NCBI GenBank assembly: GCA_964383565.1
Contig: CAYLIK010000187.1
Location: 1 to 5,165 of the forward strand
Reading direction: 5' to 3'
Source: CANJQJ01 sp964383565
GTDB taxonomy: Bacteria; Pseudomonadota; Alphaproteobacteria; Sphingomonadales; Sphingomonadaceae
Length of the DNA stretch: 5,165 nucleotides
Shown here: positions 5,074 through 5,165 of the stretch, piece after piece
How the letters are laid out: each line of letters begins with the position of its first letter
Numbering within the stretch: the first letter of the stretch is position 1
Translations under genes and position numbers: made by a program
The notes under the pieces: model-generated
The model's database searches: none
Told to the model about the DNA's origin: nothing
Seen by the model: only the letters and a program-made list of their open reading frames with translations

Positions 5074-5165
5074 CCCTCTCCCCGGCGGGGAGAGGGGCGG
5101 GGTGAGGGGGAGCGAGGCGGAGCCGAGCGTCCGACCTGGCGACTTGTAACCCCTCACCCAACCCT
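5074..5165. repeat. Nested palindromic intergenic repeat, cut by the window end
   Basis: CCCTCTCCCC (5074-5083) and GGGGAGAGGG (5087-5096) form a perfect 10-base-pair stem with a GGC loop, three bases after the tail terminator stop. A second inverted pair, GGGTGAGGGG (5100-5109) with CCCCTCACCC (5150-5159), encloses a 40-base centre. The last visible bases (CAACCCT) suggest that the outer arm continues beyond the window and could pair instead with the GGGGAGAGGG arm. The type is a dispersed repeat common between genes in sphingomonad and other alphaproteobacterial genomes. No T-run is present, so intrinsic termination is unlikely. No gene is seen in this stretch. Confidence 0.75.

Noticed and set aside
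4436..5161. 241-residue minus-strand frame opposite the small protein and tail terminator genes
   Set aside because: Low-complexity Arg/Pro/His composition, and it reads through the palindromic repeat at the window end; a shadow of the + strand genes.

Overview
This window looks like part of a gene transfer agent (GTA) structural cluster, or a closely related degraded prophage, from a GC-rich alphaproteobacterium, most likely a sphingomonad (Sphingomonadales). Three things support this: the high-GC codon use, the order of short HK97-type head and connector genes, and a palindromic intergenic repeat with the CCCAGCGAAGGCTGGG core that I recognise from sphingomonad chromosomes. All supported genes are on the + strand. 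GTA versus prophage is an inference, because no terminase, portal, tail or lysogeny genes fall inside the window.

Layout: 34-444 prohead protease (RcGTA g4 type); 445-538 palindromic repeat; 564-1703 HK97-fold major capsid protein (g5 type); 1704-1952 a 249-base gap with a stop-codon hairpin, a strong intrinsic terminator and three further hairpins; 1953-2219 head spike base protein (Rcc01079 family); 2219-3538 a large beta-helix-like protein, the probable head spike fibre; 3590-4132 head-tail connector (g6 type); 4129-4458 head closure protein (g7 type); 4455-4676 a small unrecognised protein; 4673-5071 tail terminator of the DUF3168 family (g8 type); 5074-5165 another palindromic repeat that runs out of the window.

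The genes form a head-building and head-tail-joining set. The protease would trim the capsid N-terminus during maturation. The spike base and fibre would decorate capsid vertices and touch the recipient cell surface. The connector, closure and tail terminator proteins would join head to tail. Most neighbours overlap by 1 to 4 bases (1953/2219, 4129, 4455 and 4673 junctions), indicating translational coupling. In contrast, every real gap between genes holds a GC-rich palindrome, and the one after the capsid gene is a good Rho-independent terminator.

The most interesting point is that the head spike gene pair lies inside the capsid cluster, between capsid and connector genes. In Rhodobacter capsulatus the equivalent pair (rcc01079/rcc01080) is at a separate locus. 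The large spike protein also carries nine of the ten cysteines encoded by all eight genes.
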